Source: MPNP01 sp965215545
GTDB taxonomy: Bacteria > Pseudomonadota > Alphaproteobacteria > Rhodobacterales > Rhodobacteraceae
Reading direction: 5' to 3'
DNA: 64,000 nucleotides
Assembly (NCBI GenBank): GCA_965215545.1
Contig: OZ244066.1
Coordinates: forward strand, 2,418,001 to 2,482,000
Both the position numbers and the translations under genes were made by a program. Shown here in pieces: positions 17,771 to 27,202 of this stretch. The first letter of the stretch is position 1; each line of letters opens with the position of its first letter. The notes beneath the pieces were generated by a model, which was given only the letters and a program-made list of their open reading frames with translations, had not been told where the DNA came from and did not search any database.

Positions 17771-17784
17771 TAACCAATCGGTTA
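17771..17784. promoter_or_regulatory. TetR-type operator-like palindrome between CoA-transferase and aldo/keto reductase
   Basis: TAACCAATCGGTTA is a perfect TAACC/GGTTA inverted repeat with a 4-base centre, 25 bases before the CoA-transferase start and 146 before the divergent reductase. It matches the type of site bound by TetR-family regulators of acyl-CoA metabolism. Very similar sites occur at 8778-8791 and, with no spacer, at 28376-28385. Confidence 0.5.
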
Positions 17785-17929
17785 ATCAATTATGCCAATG
17801 GAACACAGATGTTACAAGTCGAGTATGCAAATCCGCCCCTGGCCCGGCATGTCGGGACGAATCGCCATCTTGAGTGCGACAGACCGTTCCGGATTGCCAA
17901 TGCTGTTTTGATGCTGATGTGGGGACACG

Positions 17930-18748
17930 ATGACTGTGTATTTTCAAAGAAACTATCAACGGGCCTTCGGGACCTTTCCCCTGACGGGTGACACTGTCAG
18001 GCAAGCCGTGGAGGATGCGGCCAGGATCGGTTACCGGGCGTTCGACACCGCCCAGATGTACGGGAATGAAGCCGAGGTTGGCGAAGCCCTGGCGGGTACC
18101 GGCATCGCTCGTGAGGATCTGTGCATCACGACCAAGGTGCACCCGGACAACTTTGACGCAAGTCGGTTCATCGCTTCGGTGGAAACCAGCCTCAAGGCAC
18201 TGCGCATCGACTGTGTCGATGTCCTGCTTCTGCACTGGCCCCCGGGGGATGGGGACATCGCGCCATCCCTGCGCTTGCTGGAGGAATCTCTCAGACGCGG
18301 GTTGGCCTGTGCCATCGGTGTCTCGAACTACACCGTGGCCATGATGCATGCCGCCAGGGAGATCGTCGATGCCCCGCTGGTCACCAACCAGGTCGAGTTT
18401 CACCCCCTGCTGGATCAGAGTGTGCTGCTTGCGGGTGCCAGTCAGGCCGGCATCCCTCTCTCGGCCTATTCAACCGTCGCCCGCGGCGAGGTGTTCAAAC
18501 ATCCCGAGTTTGCCAAGATCGGGTCAACCTATGGTGTCACCGCCGGCCAGGTCGTGCTGCGCTGGATCCTGCAAAAAGGGGTCAGCATCAATACCATGTC
18601 GACCAAACCCGCCAACATCAAGGCCAATTACGACATCATGGGGTTTGTTCTCAGTCATGTCGACATGGCACGGATTGATGCCCTCACAAAGACCAACCAC
18701 CGCATCGTGACCGAGGATCTCGTTCCCTGGGCACCCGAGTGGGATTGA
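17930..18748 (+). CDS. Aldo/keto reductase (2,5-diketogluconate reductase-like)
   Basis: A 272-residue NADPH-dependent reductase of the short AKR5-like type. Catalytic residues are visible: Asp and Tyr in AFDTAQMYGNEAEVG, Lys in ITTKVHP and His in LLLHWPP. The end (ITxM motif as SINTMSTKPANI) is also typical. It is transcribed away from the CoA-transferase operon and ends against the convergent GMC oxidoreductase gene, with a hairpin between. Substrate unknown. Confidence 0.88.
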   Translation: MTVYFQRNYQRAFGTFPLTGDTVRQAVEDAARIGYRAFDTAQMYGNEAEVGEALAGTGIAREDLCITTKVHPDNFDASRFIASVETSLKALRIDCVDVLLLHWPPGDGDIAPSLRLLEESLRRGLACAIGVSNYTVAMMHAAREIVDAPLVTNQVEFHPLLDQSVLLAGASQAGIPLSAYSTVARGEVFKHPEFAKIGSTYGVTAGQVVLRWILQKGVSINTMSTKPANIKANYDIMGFVLSHVDMARIDALTKTNHRIVTEDLVPWAPEWD

Positions 18749-18787
18749 GGCGGACGCGATCATCCCACTGGCATCGCGTTGATTGGA

Positions 18788-18810
18788 TCGGGCCCGGATC
18801 CCGGGCCCGA
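18788..18810. terminator. Bidirectional hairpin between convergent genes
   Basis: A perfect 10-base stem (TCGGGCCCGG with CCGGGCCCGA) and 3-base loop lie between the aldo/keto reductase stop (18748) and the GMC oxidoreductase stop (18830), which are convergent. No T-run follows on either strand. Position suggests shared termination. Confidence 0.5.
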
Positions 18811-18829
18811 GAGGGCAGGGGCCTGCCTG

Positions 18830-20431
18830 TCACTGATCGGCACGAATCATGTCGCTGGCCTTTTCGGCGATCATGATGGTGGCGGCATTGGTGTTCGAGC
18901 CGATCAGGCTGGGCATGATGGAACTGTCGCAGATCCGGAGACCCTCGAGGCCCCGGACCCGGCAGGCGGGATCGACGACGGCAAGGTCATCGGTGCCCAT
19001 CTTGCAGGTGCAGGTGGGGTGATAGGAGGTGCGGCCATACTGGCGAGCGTAGCCTTCAAGATCCTGCCGGCTCCGGACACTTGCATCGGGAAACCGCAAC
19101 CGACGGATGTGTTTTCGCAGGGATTTCTGGGCGAAGATCTCCCGGCTGATCCTGACCCCCTCGACCGAGATCCGCAGATCATCGGGGTGGCCAAGGAAAT
19201 TGGGATCGATCAGGGGCGGATCGGCGGGGTTGGCCGAGCGCAGCCGGACCGTTCCCCGGGCCTTGGGGCGCACCGTGTAGGAGTTCAGCGTGATGCCTGA
19301 AGACCCCCTGGGAACACCGGGCACGCCCGCCTCGGCGCCCGCGCCCGCCAGGAAGTGAAATTGCAGGTCCGGAATGTCGGGGGCATCCTCGGAATACCAG
19401 AACGCGCCTCCTTCGACGACATTCGACGTGACCGGCCCGGACTTGAAGAGGACGTACTGCACGCCGGCAAGGGCCGAGCGGTACCAGATGTTGTACTTGT
19501 CAAGGCTGTCGTGGCCGGTGAGTTCAGCCACGATATCAATGCCAAAGTGGTCGTTGAGATTCTCGCCAACCCCTGGCAGGTCATGCACAGTGGCAATGCC
19601 GTGGGCGCCGAGATGATCGGCCGGACCGATGCCCGACAGCATCATGAGTTTCGGCGTCCCGATGGCTCCGGCGGTCACGAGGACCGCGCTGGTGGCCTCA
19701 AGACTGTGCCGTCGGCCCTTGTGGATGCACTCCACACCACGGGCCCGACCGCCCCTGACGGTGATCCGGTGGACATCGGCGTGGGTGTTGACGGTGAGAT
19801 TGGGTCGGGACCGGACGGGTTTGAGAAACCCCCGGGCGGCCGAACAGCGGCGGGCATCGCGGACGGTGACCTGATAGACGCCACACCCGGCCTGTGATGC
19901 GCCATTGAAATCGGGGTTGTAGGGCATGCCAATCTCCTGGCAGGCCTGCACGAAGGCCCGGGTCATCGGCTGGGGATCCTGGAGATTGGAGACACCAAGG
20001 CCGCCCTCGGTCCCATGCCAGGGATCAGCGAGGATCGTGTTGCCTTCCGAACGCAGGAAATACGGTTGGATGTCGGCAAATGACCAGCCGCTACAACCTT
20101 CCTCCTCGGCCCAGCGGTCATAGTCCACCGGGTTGCCGCGGGTGAACACTTCAGCATTGATCGAGGATCCGCCCCCGATGACCCGGGCCTGGGCGTAGGG
20201 GATCTCACGGTCCATGGCATGGACCTGAGGGACGGTCTTGTAGCCCCAGATGTGCGGACCTTCGGTCATCCTGGCAAAGCCGATCGGCATGTGAATCATG
20301 GGATGGCGGTCCATGCCGCCTGCTTCAAGCAGCAGGACGTGGACAGCCGGATCCTCGGTCAGCCGGTTGGCGAGCACGCAGCCGGCCGAGCCGCCACCGA
20401 CGATGATGTAATCATACCCCCTGGTCGGCAT
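18830..20431 (-). CDS. GMC family oxidoreductase (choline dehydrogenase-like)
   Basis: A 533-residue FAD-dependent alcohol oxidoreductase. The start is the ATG at 20431, one base after the aldehyde dehydrogenase stop, so the FAD motif DYIIVGGGSAGCVLANRLTE begins at residue 7. The second GMC signature (GVIGGGSSINAEVFTRGN region) and the C-terminal active-site histidine in SYHPTCTCKMG are present, as is SNTNAATIMIAEKASDMI. It probably oxidises an alcohol whose aldehyde product is taken by the neighbouring dehydrogenase. It is the last gene of the importer operon. Confidence 0.88.
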   Translation of the reverse strand: MPTRGYDYIIVGGGSAGCVLANRLTEDPAVHVLLLEAGGMDRHPMIHMPIGFARMTEGPHIWGYKTVPQVHAMDREIPYAQARVIGGGSSINAEVFTRGNPVDYDRWAEEEGCSGWSFADIQPYFLRSEGNTILADPWHGTEGGLGVSNLQDPQPMTRAFVQACQEIGMPYNPDFNGASQAGCGVYQVTVRDARRCSAARGFLKPVRSRPNLTVNTHADVHRITVRGGRARGVECIHKGRRHSLEATSAVLVTAGAIGTPKLMMLSGIGPADHLGAHGIATVHDLPGVGENLNDHFGIDIVAELTGHDSLDKYNIWYRSALAGVQYVLFKSGPVTSNVVEGGAFWYSEDAPDIPDLQFHFLAGAGAEAGVPGVPRGSSGITLNSYTVRPKARGTVRLRSANPADPPLIDPNFLGHPDDLRISVEGVRISREIFAQKSLRKHIRRLRFPDASVRSRQDLEGYARQYGRTSYHPTCTCKMGTDDLAVVDPACRVRGLEGLRICDSSIMPSLIGSNTNAATIMIAEKASDMIRADQ

Positions 20432-20432
20432 G

Positions 20433-21929
20433 TCAGGGGATCCAGGGTGTGCGCGGCCCGAGCGCGATGTGGACCGACTTGATCTGGGTGTACTCCTCGA
20501 CGCCATAGATCCCGGCTTCCCGTCCCCAGCCCGATTGCTTGAAACCACCGATCGGCAATTCCGGTCCGCCAGCCAGGGTCGTATTGACCCAGAACCGTCC
20601 AGCCCGGACACGGCGGGTGACCTGCAGGGCGGTGTCGAGAGTCTGTGACCAGACACTGGCGGCCAGCCCGTATTCGGTCGCGTTGGCCAGCGCGATGGCC
20701 TCATCGATGCCGTCAAAGGGAATGATGGTCAGGACGGGGCCAAAGATCTCCTCGCGGGCGACGGCCATGTCCGGTGTGACATCGGCAAAGACCGTGGGCA
20801 TGATGTACCGGCCCGGCAATTCCGGAGCGGCGCAGTCACCGCCGATGAGGCGGGCACCCTCAGCCTGTCCCCTGGCGATGTAGTCCTTGATGGTCTGGTA
20901 CTGGCCTGCGGTCGTGATGGCCCCGATCTGGGTAGCGTCATCAAGGGGGTCGCCGACGACGGCCCTGGCCAGGGTTTCGGCCACCATTGCACCAAAGCGC
21001 TCGGCAATCGAGCGTTCGACGATCAGGCGGGAGCCCGAGACGCAGCATTGTCCGGCATTGAAGCCAATGCCGAAGGCCACGCCGTCGGCCGCCGCCGCCA
21101 GGTCGGCATCGGCCAAGACAATCTGGGGGTTCTTGCCACCGAGTTCGAGGCCAAGTTTCTTGAAATTCGAACGTCCGGCCGCGGCCACCACCTGTCGTCC
21201 CACCGCAGTCGAGCCGGTAAAGGACACCATATCGACATCCATATGGTCGATCATCGCCTGGCCGATGGTGTGGCCCGACCCCGTGACCACATTGAAGACG
21301 CCGTCCGGCAGCCCCGCCTCGGTGAGGATTTCGGCCAGCAGCAGCGATGTGGCCGAGGTCACCTCCGAGGGTTTGGTCACGATGGTGTTGCCCGACGCCA
21401 GGACATAGGGCACGCGCTCGCAGAGAATCAGGAAGGGGAAATTCCAGGGCGTGATGATCCCGACAACGCCCACGGGCTCCCGGGTGACCATCCCGAACAT
21501 GCCATCGCCAAGATTGTTGAAGGCATCGCCATGCAGGGACCGGGCCAGGCCACTGGCATACTCGAACATGCCCACACAACCCTGGATCTCGGCCCGGGCC
21601 TGGCTGATCGGCTTGCCAGTCTCGAGAACCTCCCAATAGGCGATCTCATCGATCCGGGTCCGCAGACTCTCGGCCGTGCGCAACAGGACTGCGGCACGGT
21701 CTGCACCCCCGAGACCCGACCAGCGCCGGTCCTCGAAGGCCGCCCGGGCGGCGGCAACGGCTGCATCAAGATCCGTCGCAGTGCAGGCCGACATGACGGT
21801 CACCGGTGTCCCATGGGCCGGGGAGCGGTTGGTCAGGGTGGTACGGTTCCCCGCCGGAATGACAGCGCCATTGACAAAATGGCCGAACTGGCGGGGTTCC
21901 GGGGGCGGGGTCAGCTGTGCAGGAGCCAT
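20433..21929 (-). CDS. Aldehyde dehydrogenase family protein
   Basis: A 498-residue NAD(P)-dependent aldehyde dehydrogenase. Conserved segments are ITPWNFPF, FTGSTAVGRQV, LELGGKNPQIV with the base glutamate, and FNAGQCCVSGSRL with the nucleophile cysteine. It resembles betaine- or 4-aminobutyraldehyde-type members. Sandwiched between a cupin gene and the GMC oxidoreductase, it probably completes oxidation of an imported alcohol or sugar derivative to an acid. Confidence 0.92.
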   Translation of the reverse strand: MAPAQLTPPPEPRQFGHFVNGAVIPAGNRTTLTNRSPAHGTPVTVMSACTATDLDAAVAAARAAFEDRRWSGLGGADRAAVLLRTAESLRTRIDEIAYWEVLETGKPISQARAEIQGCVGMFEYASGLARSLHGDAFNNLGDGMFGMVTREPVGVVGIITPWNFPFLILCERVPYVLASGNTIVTKPSEVTSATSLLLAEILTEAGLPDGVFNVVTGSGHTIGQAMIDHMDVDMVSFTGSTAVGRQVVAAAGRSNFKKLGLELGGKNPQIVLADADLAAAADGVAFGIGFNAGQCCVSGSRLIVERSIAERFGAMVAETLARAVVGDPLDDATQIGAITTAGQYQTIKDYIARGQAEGARLIGGDCAAPELPGRYIMPTVFADVTPDMAVAREEIFGPVLTIIPFDGIDEAIALANATEYGLAASVWSQTLDTALQVTRRVRAGRFWVNTTLAGGPELPIGGFKQSGWGREAGIYGVEEYTQIKSVHIALGPRTPWIP

Positions 21930-21938
21930 GATCCGGAC

Positions 21939-22502
21939 CTACGCGGTTGCATCAAGACCGGCGCGCCAGTCATTCCAGCCGCCTTCCACCGAGGAGGGAG
22001 CGGCGTGCCATTCAGGCATGGCCAGTCCGGTGGCCGGATCCCGGGTGGGAATGGGCAGCATCATGATGCGCTTGCAGGCCTGGCGGTACCCCTCATCGCT
22101 CAGGAAGGCCTCCTGGATATCATCCCAGTCCCGGCCATCCGGGTAACCGCCGCACATGTGAATGTCATCCGAGGTGCCGACATTTTCATGACTGACGCCC
22201 GCTGGCATCACGATCACATCGCCCGCCTCGATCCGCAGCCGGGTCCAGCCGCCTTCGCCAACCGAAAGATTGAATGCCATCCAGCCCCGGGCGCAGCCGA
22301 GGCACTCATGGGTCGTCGAATGGAAATGGGCATAGTCATAGATGCCGGGATAATCCCAGTTGTTGGACCAGCCATTCTCCCGGAACCGGGCCTTGACGGC
22401 ATCGGCGCCCCCGCCGGGGATGGCATTGCGGTGAACGAGCAACGGGAACCGGTTGTTGGGAATCCTGCCCTGTGGTCGCGACATGTAGCTCTCGGTTTTC
22501 AT
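21939..22502 (-). CDS. Cupin domain protein
   Basis: A 187-residue protein with a single cupin barrel: HFHSTTHECLGCARGWMAF gives the first metal-binding motif, and GDVIVMPAGVSHEN the second. Length and layout match the cupin genes found in sugar-catabolic operons, which act as isomerases, lactonases or sensors. It overlaps the Zn-alcohol dehydrogenase gene by 4 bases. No specific function can be given. Confidence 0.75.
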   Translation of the reverse strand: MKTESYMSRPQGRIPNNRFPLLVHRNAIPGGGADAVKARFRENGWSNNWDYPGIYDYAHFHSTTHECLGCARGWMAFNLSVGEGGWTRLRIEAGDVIVMPAGVSHENVGTSDDIHMCGGYPDGRDWDDIQEAFLSDEGYRQACKRIMMLPIPTRDPATGLAMPEWHAAPSSVEGGWNDWRAGLDATA

Positions 22503-23545
22503 CTGTCCTCCTCTGTCTCGGTCATGATGATCTGGGTCTTGAGGTCCCGGGGCCGGTCAGCATGGCTGTCAAAGACCTGCTGGATGTCCTCGAGCCCATA
22601 CGACCGGCTGCAAAAGGGTGTCACGTCAATCCGGCCATGCTGCAACAGCGTCAGGGCATCATGCATGTCCTGGCCCATGCCGGCGACCGTTCCCTTGAGG
22701 GAATTTTCCTCGAGAATCGTTTGCAGGATATCCACCGCCAGGGTCTGGTCGGGTGGCGTCAGGCCAAAGACCACCAGATGGCCGCCCCGACGCAACAGCG
22801 ACTGGGCCTCGGCATAGAGAGCCGGATGCCCGACGCATTCGATCGCATAATCCGCCCCCCGACCGCCGGTGGCGTCCAGCACGGCGGCCCTGAGATCCGC
22901 GGGTGCCACGACCTGATCGGCACCTGCCTCGGCGGCCAGGATGCGGCGCTCCGCGTTGGTTTCGCTGACGATGATTGGGGCCGCCCCGATCGTCCGCAAC
23001 AGCTGGATATGCAGATTGCCAATGGGTCCGGCCCCGAGGACCACGGCCGATGCACCGAAGGTGATCCCGGACTTGCGGGTCGAGCGCACGACACAGGCCA
23101 GGGGTTCGGTCAGGGCCAGGGTGGCGACCGGCATGCCGGTCGGGGCGGGGATGACACGATGGGCGGGGACGGCCAGGAAGTCGGCAAAGGCCCCATCCAT
23201 CGACACGCCGACCTGATCGAGCTCGGGACAGTTGATGATTTCATTGCGCCGGCACCAGTAGCACTGCATGCAGCCGAAATTCATGTCCACGACCACGGTC
23301 TGGCCATCCTCAAGACCTGTCACGCCGGCCCCTCGGGCCTCGATGTGCCCGGTGAACTCATGACCGGGGATCAGGGGCAGGCTGTCGGATGCATAGGTCC
23401 CATGAAAGATATGGAGGTCGGTGCCGCAGATGCCGGTGCGGGCAATGCGGATCAGGACCTCACCGGGGCCGGGGTCCGGTTTGGGGACGGTCTGCAGTTC
23501 GAAGCGACCGGGCTCAACGAGGACCGCAGCCCGCATCCCCGTCAT
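22499..23545 (-). CDS. Zinc-dependent alcohol dehydrogenase
   Basis: A 348-residue medium-chain dehydrogenase. The start is the ATG at 23545, overlapping the permease stop (ATGA). The catalytic-zinc region is GICGTDLHIFHG and GHEFTGHIEARGAGV, structural-zinc cysteines are in CMQCYWCRRNEIINC, and the Rossmann motif is VVLGAGPIGN. It resembles sorbitol or threonine dehydrogenases. It probably oxidises the imported sugar alcohol. Confidence 0.9.
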   Translation of the reverse strand: MTGMRAAVLVEPGRFELQTVPKPDPGPGEVLIRIARTGICGTDLHIFHGTYASDSLPLIPGHEFTGHIEARGAGVTGLEDGQTVVVDMNFGCMQCYWCRRNEIINCPELDQVGVSMDGAFADFLAVPAHRVIPAPTGMPVATLALTEPLACVVRSTRKSGITFGASAVVLGAGPIGNLHIQLLRTIGAAPIIVSETNAERRILAAEAGADQVVAPADLRAAVLDATGGRGADYAIECVGHPALYAEAQSLLRRGGHLVVFGLTPPDQTLAVDILQTILEENSLKGTVAGMGQDMHDALTLLQHGRIDVTPFCSRSYGLEDIQQVFDSHADRPRDLKTQIIMTETEEDR

Positions 23546-24495
23546 TTGACCACACCGCGCAGTTTGGAGCGATCGATCGTCAGGGCGATGGCGATGATGA
23601 GCACGATGCCAAACACCATCTGCTGGCGGGTGGCATCGACGTCCAGATAGACCATCGCCGCCCGGATCACCATGACGATGAGAGTCCCGATGACCGTGTT
23701 GATGACGCCGCCCACCCCGCCGGTCAGTGGTGTTCCGCCCACCAGGACCGCCACGATGGCAAGCAAAAGGAACCCGTTGGCGAGTTGAGCATCGCCCCCC
23801 GAGAGTTTCACCGAGAACATCAGTCCGGCGCAGGCGGCAAACATGCCGGAGATGCAGAAGGCAAGGATCTTGATCCGGTCGACATTGAGCCCCGAGGCCA
23901 CGGCCGCCAGTTCGCCCGCGCCTACGGCCTTGAGGGCACGGCCGAAGGCCGTGCGTGTCTGCAAGAACCAGGCAAGCAGGACCAGAACCAGGCCGATGAC
24001 GAGCTCGTGGGGAACGCCCATGGTCGTGCCGAACATCCACCCGAAATGCGCGTCGCGCAGGGTTGCATCCATGAACAGGGCCCGTTGGTCAGAGAGCCAT
24101 TTGGCGATCGACAGGGCGACAAATCCAACAGCCAGCGTCGAGACAAAGGATGGCACATAGAGCCGAGTGGTCACGAAGCCCGAGAGGGCACCAAAGAGGG
24201 CACCAGCGAGAAGCACCAGAAGCCCCACGCCAATGCCGAACTGGGCCAGATACACGGTCGTCATCACCGTGACCATGTTGGCGAGTTGCTGGACGCTGAG
24301 GTCGATTCCGCCGATGTAGATGGCAAACGTCATCCCCAGTGCCATGATCAGCAGCGGCACGACATCCGCCATGAGGCTGACGAGACCGGCGATGGAAAGG
24401 AAACTCGGATTGGCGACGCCCACGATGAACGTCAGCACACACAGGGTGATCCAGGGAAAATGCGGTTTGAGCGCTTCGCGGGTCATGACAGACAT
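23542..24495 (-). CDS. Sugar ABC transporter permease, RbsC family
   Basis: A 317-residue very hydrophobic protein of the RbsC/CUT2 type, with segments such as LLIMALGMTFAIYIGGIDLS and the conserved AVLVGGTPLTGGVGGVINTV near the C-terminus. Its start shares a base with the ATPase stop (TGATG), which indicates coupling. It is the second permease of the operon; CUT2 systems often use two related permeases around one double ATPase. Confidence 0.9.
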   Translation of the reverse strand: MSVMTREALKPHFPWITLCVLTFIVGVANPSFLSIAGLVSLMADVVPLLIMALGMTFAIYIGGIDLSVQQLANMVTVMTTVYLAQFGIGVGLLVLLAGALFGALSGFVTTRLYVPSFVSTLAVGFVALSIAKWLSDQRALFMDATLRDAHFGWMFGTTMGVPHELVIGLVLVLLAWFLQTRTAFGRALKAVGAGELAAVASGLNVDRIKILAFCISGMFAACAGLMFSVKLSGGDAQLANGFLLLAIVAVLVGGTPLTGGVGGVINTVIGTLIVMVIRAAMVYLDVDATRQQMVFGIVLIIAIALTIDRSKLRGVVK

Positions 24496-26000
24496 CAGAT
24501 CATGTGATGGACAAGATCATAGAGCGATGGTTTGGACCCCGGAGTGCCATCGAACCGCTTGCGGATCGTGCCATCCTTCAGGACCAGGATCGTATGGGCC
24601 AGGCCAATGGCTTCCTCGAGCGTATCGGCTACAAGGATGATGCCGACCCCGTCACCGGACATCTCGCGGATCATCTCGTAGACATCCTCCTTGGCTCCGA
24701 TGTCCAAGCCCCGGGTCGGGTGATCAAGCAAGAGAATGTCCGACCCGCCCGAGCGCCATTTGGCCAGGACCACCTTCTGCTGGTTGCCACCCGAAAGACC
24801 GCCGCAGTCCTTGGTCACCGAGGGTGTCTTGATCTCGAGACGCTTGATCCAGGCATTGGCCAGAGTCTTTTCGGCCGGCACATTCATCACACCCAGTCGG
24901 GCAAATCTGGGCAATTGGGCAAGCGTCATGTTTTCATGGACATTCATGCCATTGACGATCCCCTCGATCTTGCGCTCGCGCGGGACGTGGCCGATGCCCC
25001 TTCTGGCCCCGGCCATGGCCGAGAATCGGGCAATCCGTTCGCCCTTGACGGTCACGGTGCCCGATGAACAGGGGGCAAGGCCGTAGAGAGTGCGCAGGAT
25101 GGCTTCCCGACCGGATCCCTCTGTCCCGACGAGGCACAGCACCTCACCGGCATGCAGATCAAACGAGATGTCGTGATAGGCACCTCGCAGACTCACATCG
25201 TCGAACGTGACCAGAACCGTGCTTGCGTCATAGGGTTCCTGCTTCTGTTCGCGATAATATTCCTTGTCGATGTCCCGTCCGACCATCTGGCGCTGGATGG
25301 CATGCACCTCGGCCCTGTCCCGCTCGACGACATCGACAATCCGCCCGTCCTTCATGACATAGATGCGATCCGAGAGTTCCAGGACCTCATCCATCCGATG
25401 GCTCACGAAGATGAAGGAGGCCCGCTTGGTCAGATCCCGCACAATCCGGAACAGCAATCTGACCTCGTCCTCGGCCAGCACCGATGTCGGCTCATCGAGC
25501 AGGATCACGAGATCCCCGTCAATCCGCTCCTCAAGGGTCAGGACCTTGGCCAGCTCGACCAGCTGACGCTGGGCAAAGGAGAGTCGGGCGGTGATGGTGG
25601 CCGGGTCAATGTCCAGTCTGACCTTGGCCAGTTGCGTCCGGGCGGCGGCGGCCATGGCCCGCCAGCTGATGACGCCAAAGTTCACAAACTGGTCCTCAAA
25701 GCCCAGATAGATGTTTTCCATGACCGTGAGGTTCAAGATCAGGGACTGTTCCTGAAAGACCATGCCGATGCCCTTGCGCATGGCCTGGCGTGGATTCTGG
25801 AAGCGGACCGTCTTGCCGTCGATGGCGATGACGCCTCCATCGGGCTGGTAGGCACCATAGATCACCTTCATCAATGTCGATTTGCCGGCACCGTTCTCAC
25901 CGACCAGCCCGACAATCTCCCCGCGCCGGACCGTCAGGTCGACCGCCTGCAGGGCTTGCACGCCCGGGAAGTTCTTGTCGACGGCCCTGAGTTCGTACAC
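24495..26000 (-). CDS. Sugar ABC transporter ATP-binding protein, RbsA/MglA family
   Basis: A 501-residue ATPase with two ABC domains. The first has Walker A GENGAGKST and Walker B VILLDEPTSVL; the second has a degenerate Walker A (GTEGSGREA), as usual in this family, with signature LSGGNQQKVVLAKW and DHPTRGLDIGAK. It lies between two RbsC-type permease genes and powers both. Substrate unknown. Confidence 0.93.
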   Translation of the reverse strand: MYELRAVDKNFPGVQALQAVDLTVRRGEIVGLVGENGAGKSTLMKVIYGAYQPDGGVIAIDGKTVRFQNPRQAMRKGIGMVFQEQSLILNLTVMENIYLGFEDQFVNFGVISWRAMAAAARTQLAKVRLDIDPATITARLSFAQRQLVELAKVLTLEERIDGDLVILLDEPTSVLAEDEVRLLFRIVRDLTKRASFIFVSHRMDEVLELSDRIYVMKDGRIVDVVERDRAEVHAIQRQMVGRDIDKEYYREQKQEPYDASTVLVTFDDVSLRGAYHDISFDLHAGEVLCLVGTEGSGREAILRTLYGLAPCSSGTVTVKGERIARFSAMAGARRGIGHVPRERKIEGIVNGMNVHENMTLAQLPRFARLGVMNVPAEKTLANAWIKRLEIKTPSVTKDCGGLSGGNQQKVVLAKWRSGGSDILLLDHPTRGLDIGAKEDVYEMIREMSGDGVGIILVADTLEEAIGLAHTILVLKDGTIRKRFDGTPGSKPSLYDLVHHMI

Positions 26001-26010
26001 CGGTCCAGTC

Positions 26011-27054
26011 CTATTTCACGAAACTGATTGATTTGCGGTCGGTTGACAGGACAACCGCCGTGATCACCAGAGCACCGAGCACACCATCCTGCAGCCAGTT
26101 GGGCAGCCCGATCACCACCATTCCATTGGTGATGACATAGACGATCAGGACACCCACCAGGGTATTCAGCACGCCGCCGATACCGCCCCAGAGTGCGGTG
26201 CCCCCCACCACGACCGCGGTAATGGAAATGAACATGAAATTGTTGCCCGTCGCCGTTTCGGCAATCCCGATCCGGCCGACCGCCATCAGGGATCCGAGGG
26301 CGAAAAAGACACCGGCCAGGGCAAAACCCAGCACGCGAACCCTGGCCACATTGAGCCCACTGGCCCGGGCCAGTTCCTCGCCACCCCCGACGGCGTAAAA
26401 GTTCCGACCAAGGGTTGTGCGGGACTGGATGAACCAGGCGACCAGCAGGGCAAGCAGGGCCACATAGCACATGATGGGAAAGTTGAACCAGCGTACGGTG
26501 AGGAGGGACCGGAAGATCCCGTCCTCAACCCGGATGCGATCGCCCCCGGTCAGGACCAGGGCCAGTCCCGTGCCCACAAACCCCATGGCCAGGGAAACCA
26601 TGAAGGACGGGATGCGGAAGACGACGTGAATCAGGCCATTGAGAACACCCATCGCCGCCCCCGCCAGCATGATCAGGGGGATGGCCAACCAGGCCCAACT
26701 GGCCAGTGTGCCACCAAGGGCAAGGAAGGCAAAGGCGAAGATCACGGCGCTGACGGAGACCGTGCCCTCCATCGAGAGGTCGATTGAGCCCATGATGATG
26801 ATGAAGGTCACCCCGATGGCAACCATGAGTGCGGGCGTGGCGGCCACCGCGATGCGTGATGCGTTGCGGATCGAGAAGAAACGCGAATCAAGAAGGTAGA
26901 TATGGCCCTCGCCGGCCCGGAAATCCTCGAGCCACTCGAAGACCGGAAAGAGCAGGACGAGCAAGACGAGAACGAGCAGCGGCGCCCATCTGACGATGAT
27001 GTCGCGCACCCTGTCATCAACAGGGGCGTGACCATCCGCTGTGATATCGACCAT
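26011..27054 (-). CDS. Sugar ABC transporter permease, RbsC family
   Basis: A 347-residue membrane protein. The start chosen is the ATG at 27054, which follows a run of seven Gs and gives a short hydrophilic N-terminus before the first membrane segment (APLLVLVLLVLLFPVFEWL). The family segment ITAVVVGGTALWGGIGGVLN is near the C-terminus. It is encoded between the binding protein and the double ATPase. Confidence 0.9.
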   Translation of the reverse strand: MVDITADGHAPVDDRVRDIIVRWAPLLVLVLLVLLFPVFEWLEDFRAGEGHIYLLDSRFFSIRNASRIAVAATPALMVAIGVTFIIIMGSIDLSMEGTVSVSAVIFAFAFLALGGTLASWAWLAIPLIMLAGAAMGVLNGLIHVVFRIPSFMVSLAMGFVGTGLALVLTGGDRIRVEDGIFRSLLTVRWFNFPIMCYVALLALLVAWFIQSRTTLGRNFYAVGGGEELARASGLNVARVRVLGFALAGVFFALGSLMAVGRIGIAETATGNNFMFISITAVVVGGTALWGGIGGVLNTLVGVLIVYVITNGMVVIGLPNWLQDGVLGALVITAVVLSTDRKSISFVK

Positions 27055-27160
27055 TGGCCCCCCCTGTCGCAAATCAGTGACACCCTGCAATGGGACCTGC
27101 CGACCCGTGGGATCACCCAACCCTGGAGATCAGCCCATCCCTGACCCGACCGGGTTAAAC

Positions 27161-27194
27161 CCATGGCACGGGCGATTCAACGCCCGTGCCATGG
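27161..27194 (-). terminator. Stem-loop after the binding-protein gene
   Basis: A perfect 14-base inverted repeat (CCATGGCACGGGCG at 27161-27174 with 27181-27194) and a 6-base loop lie 9 bases past the binding-protein stop and before the permease. The position mirrors the hairpin at 3208-3233 in the other transporter operon. It probably protects the binding-protein message or reduces downstream expression. Confidence 0.55.
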
Positions 27195-27202
27195 CAAGAG
27201 GG

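Noticed and set aside
21048..22817. Long plus-strand frame opposite aldehyde dehydrogenase, cupin and alcohol dehydrogenase genes
   Set aside because: Antisense shadow of well-supported genes, no motif and no ribosome site.
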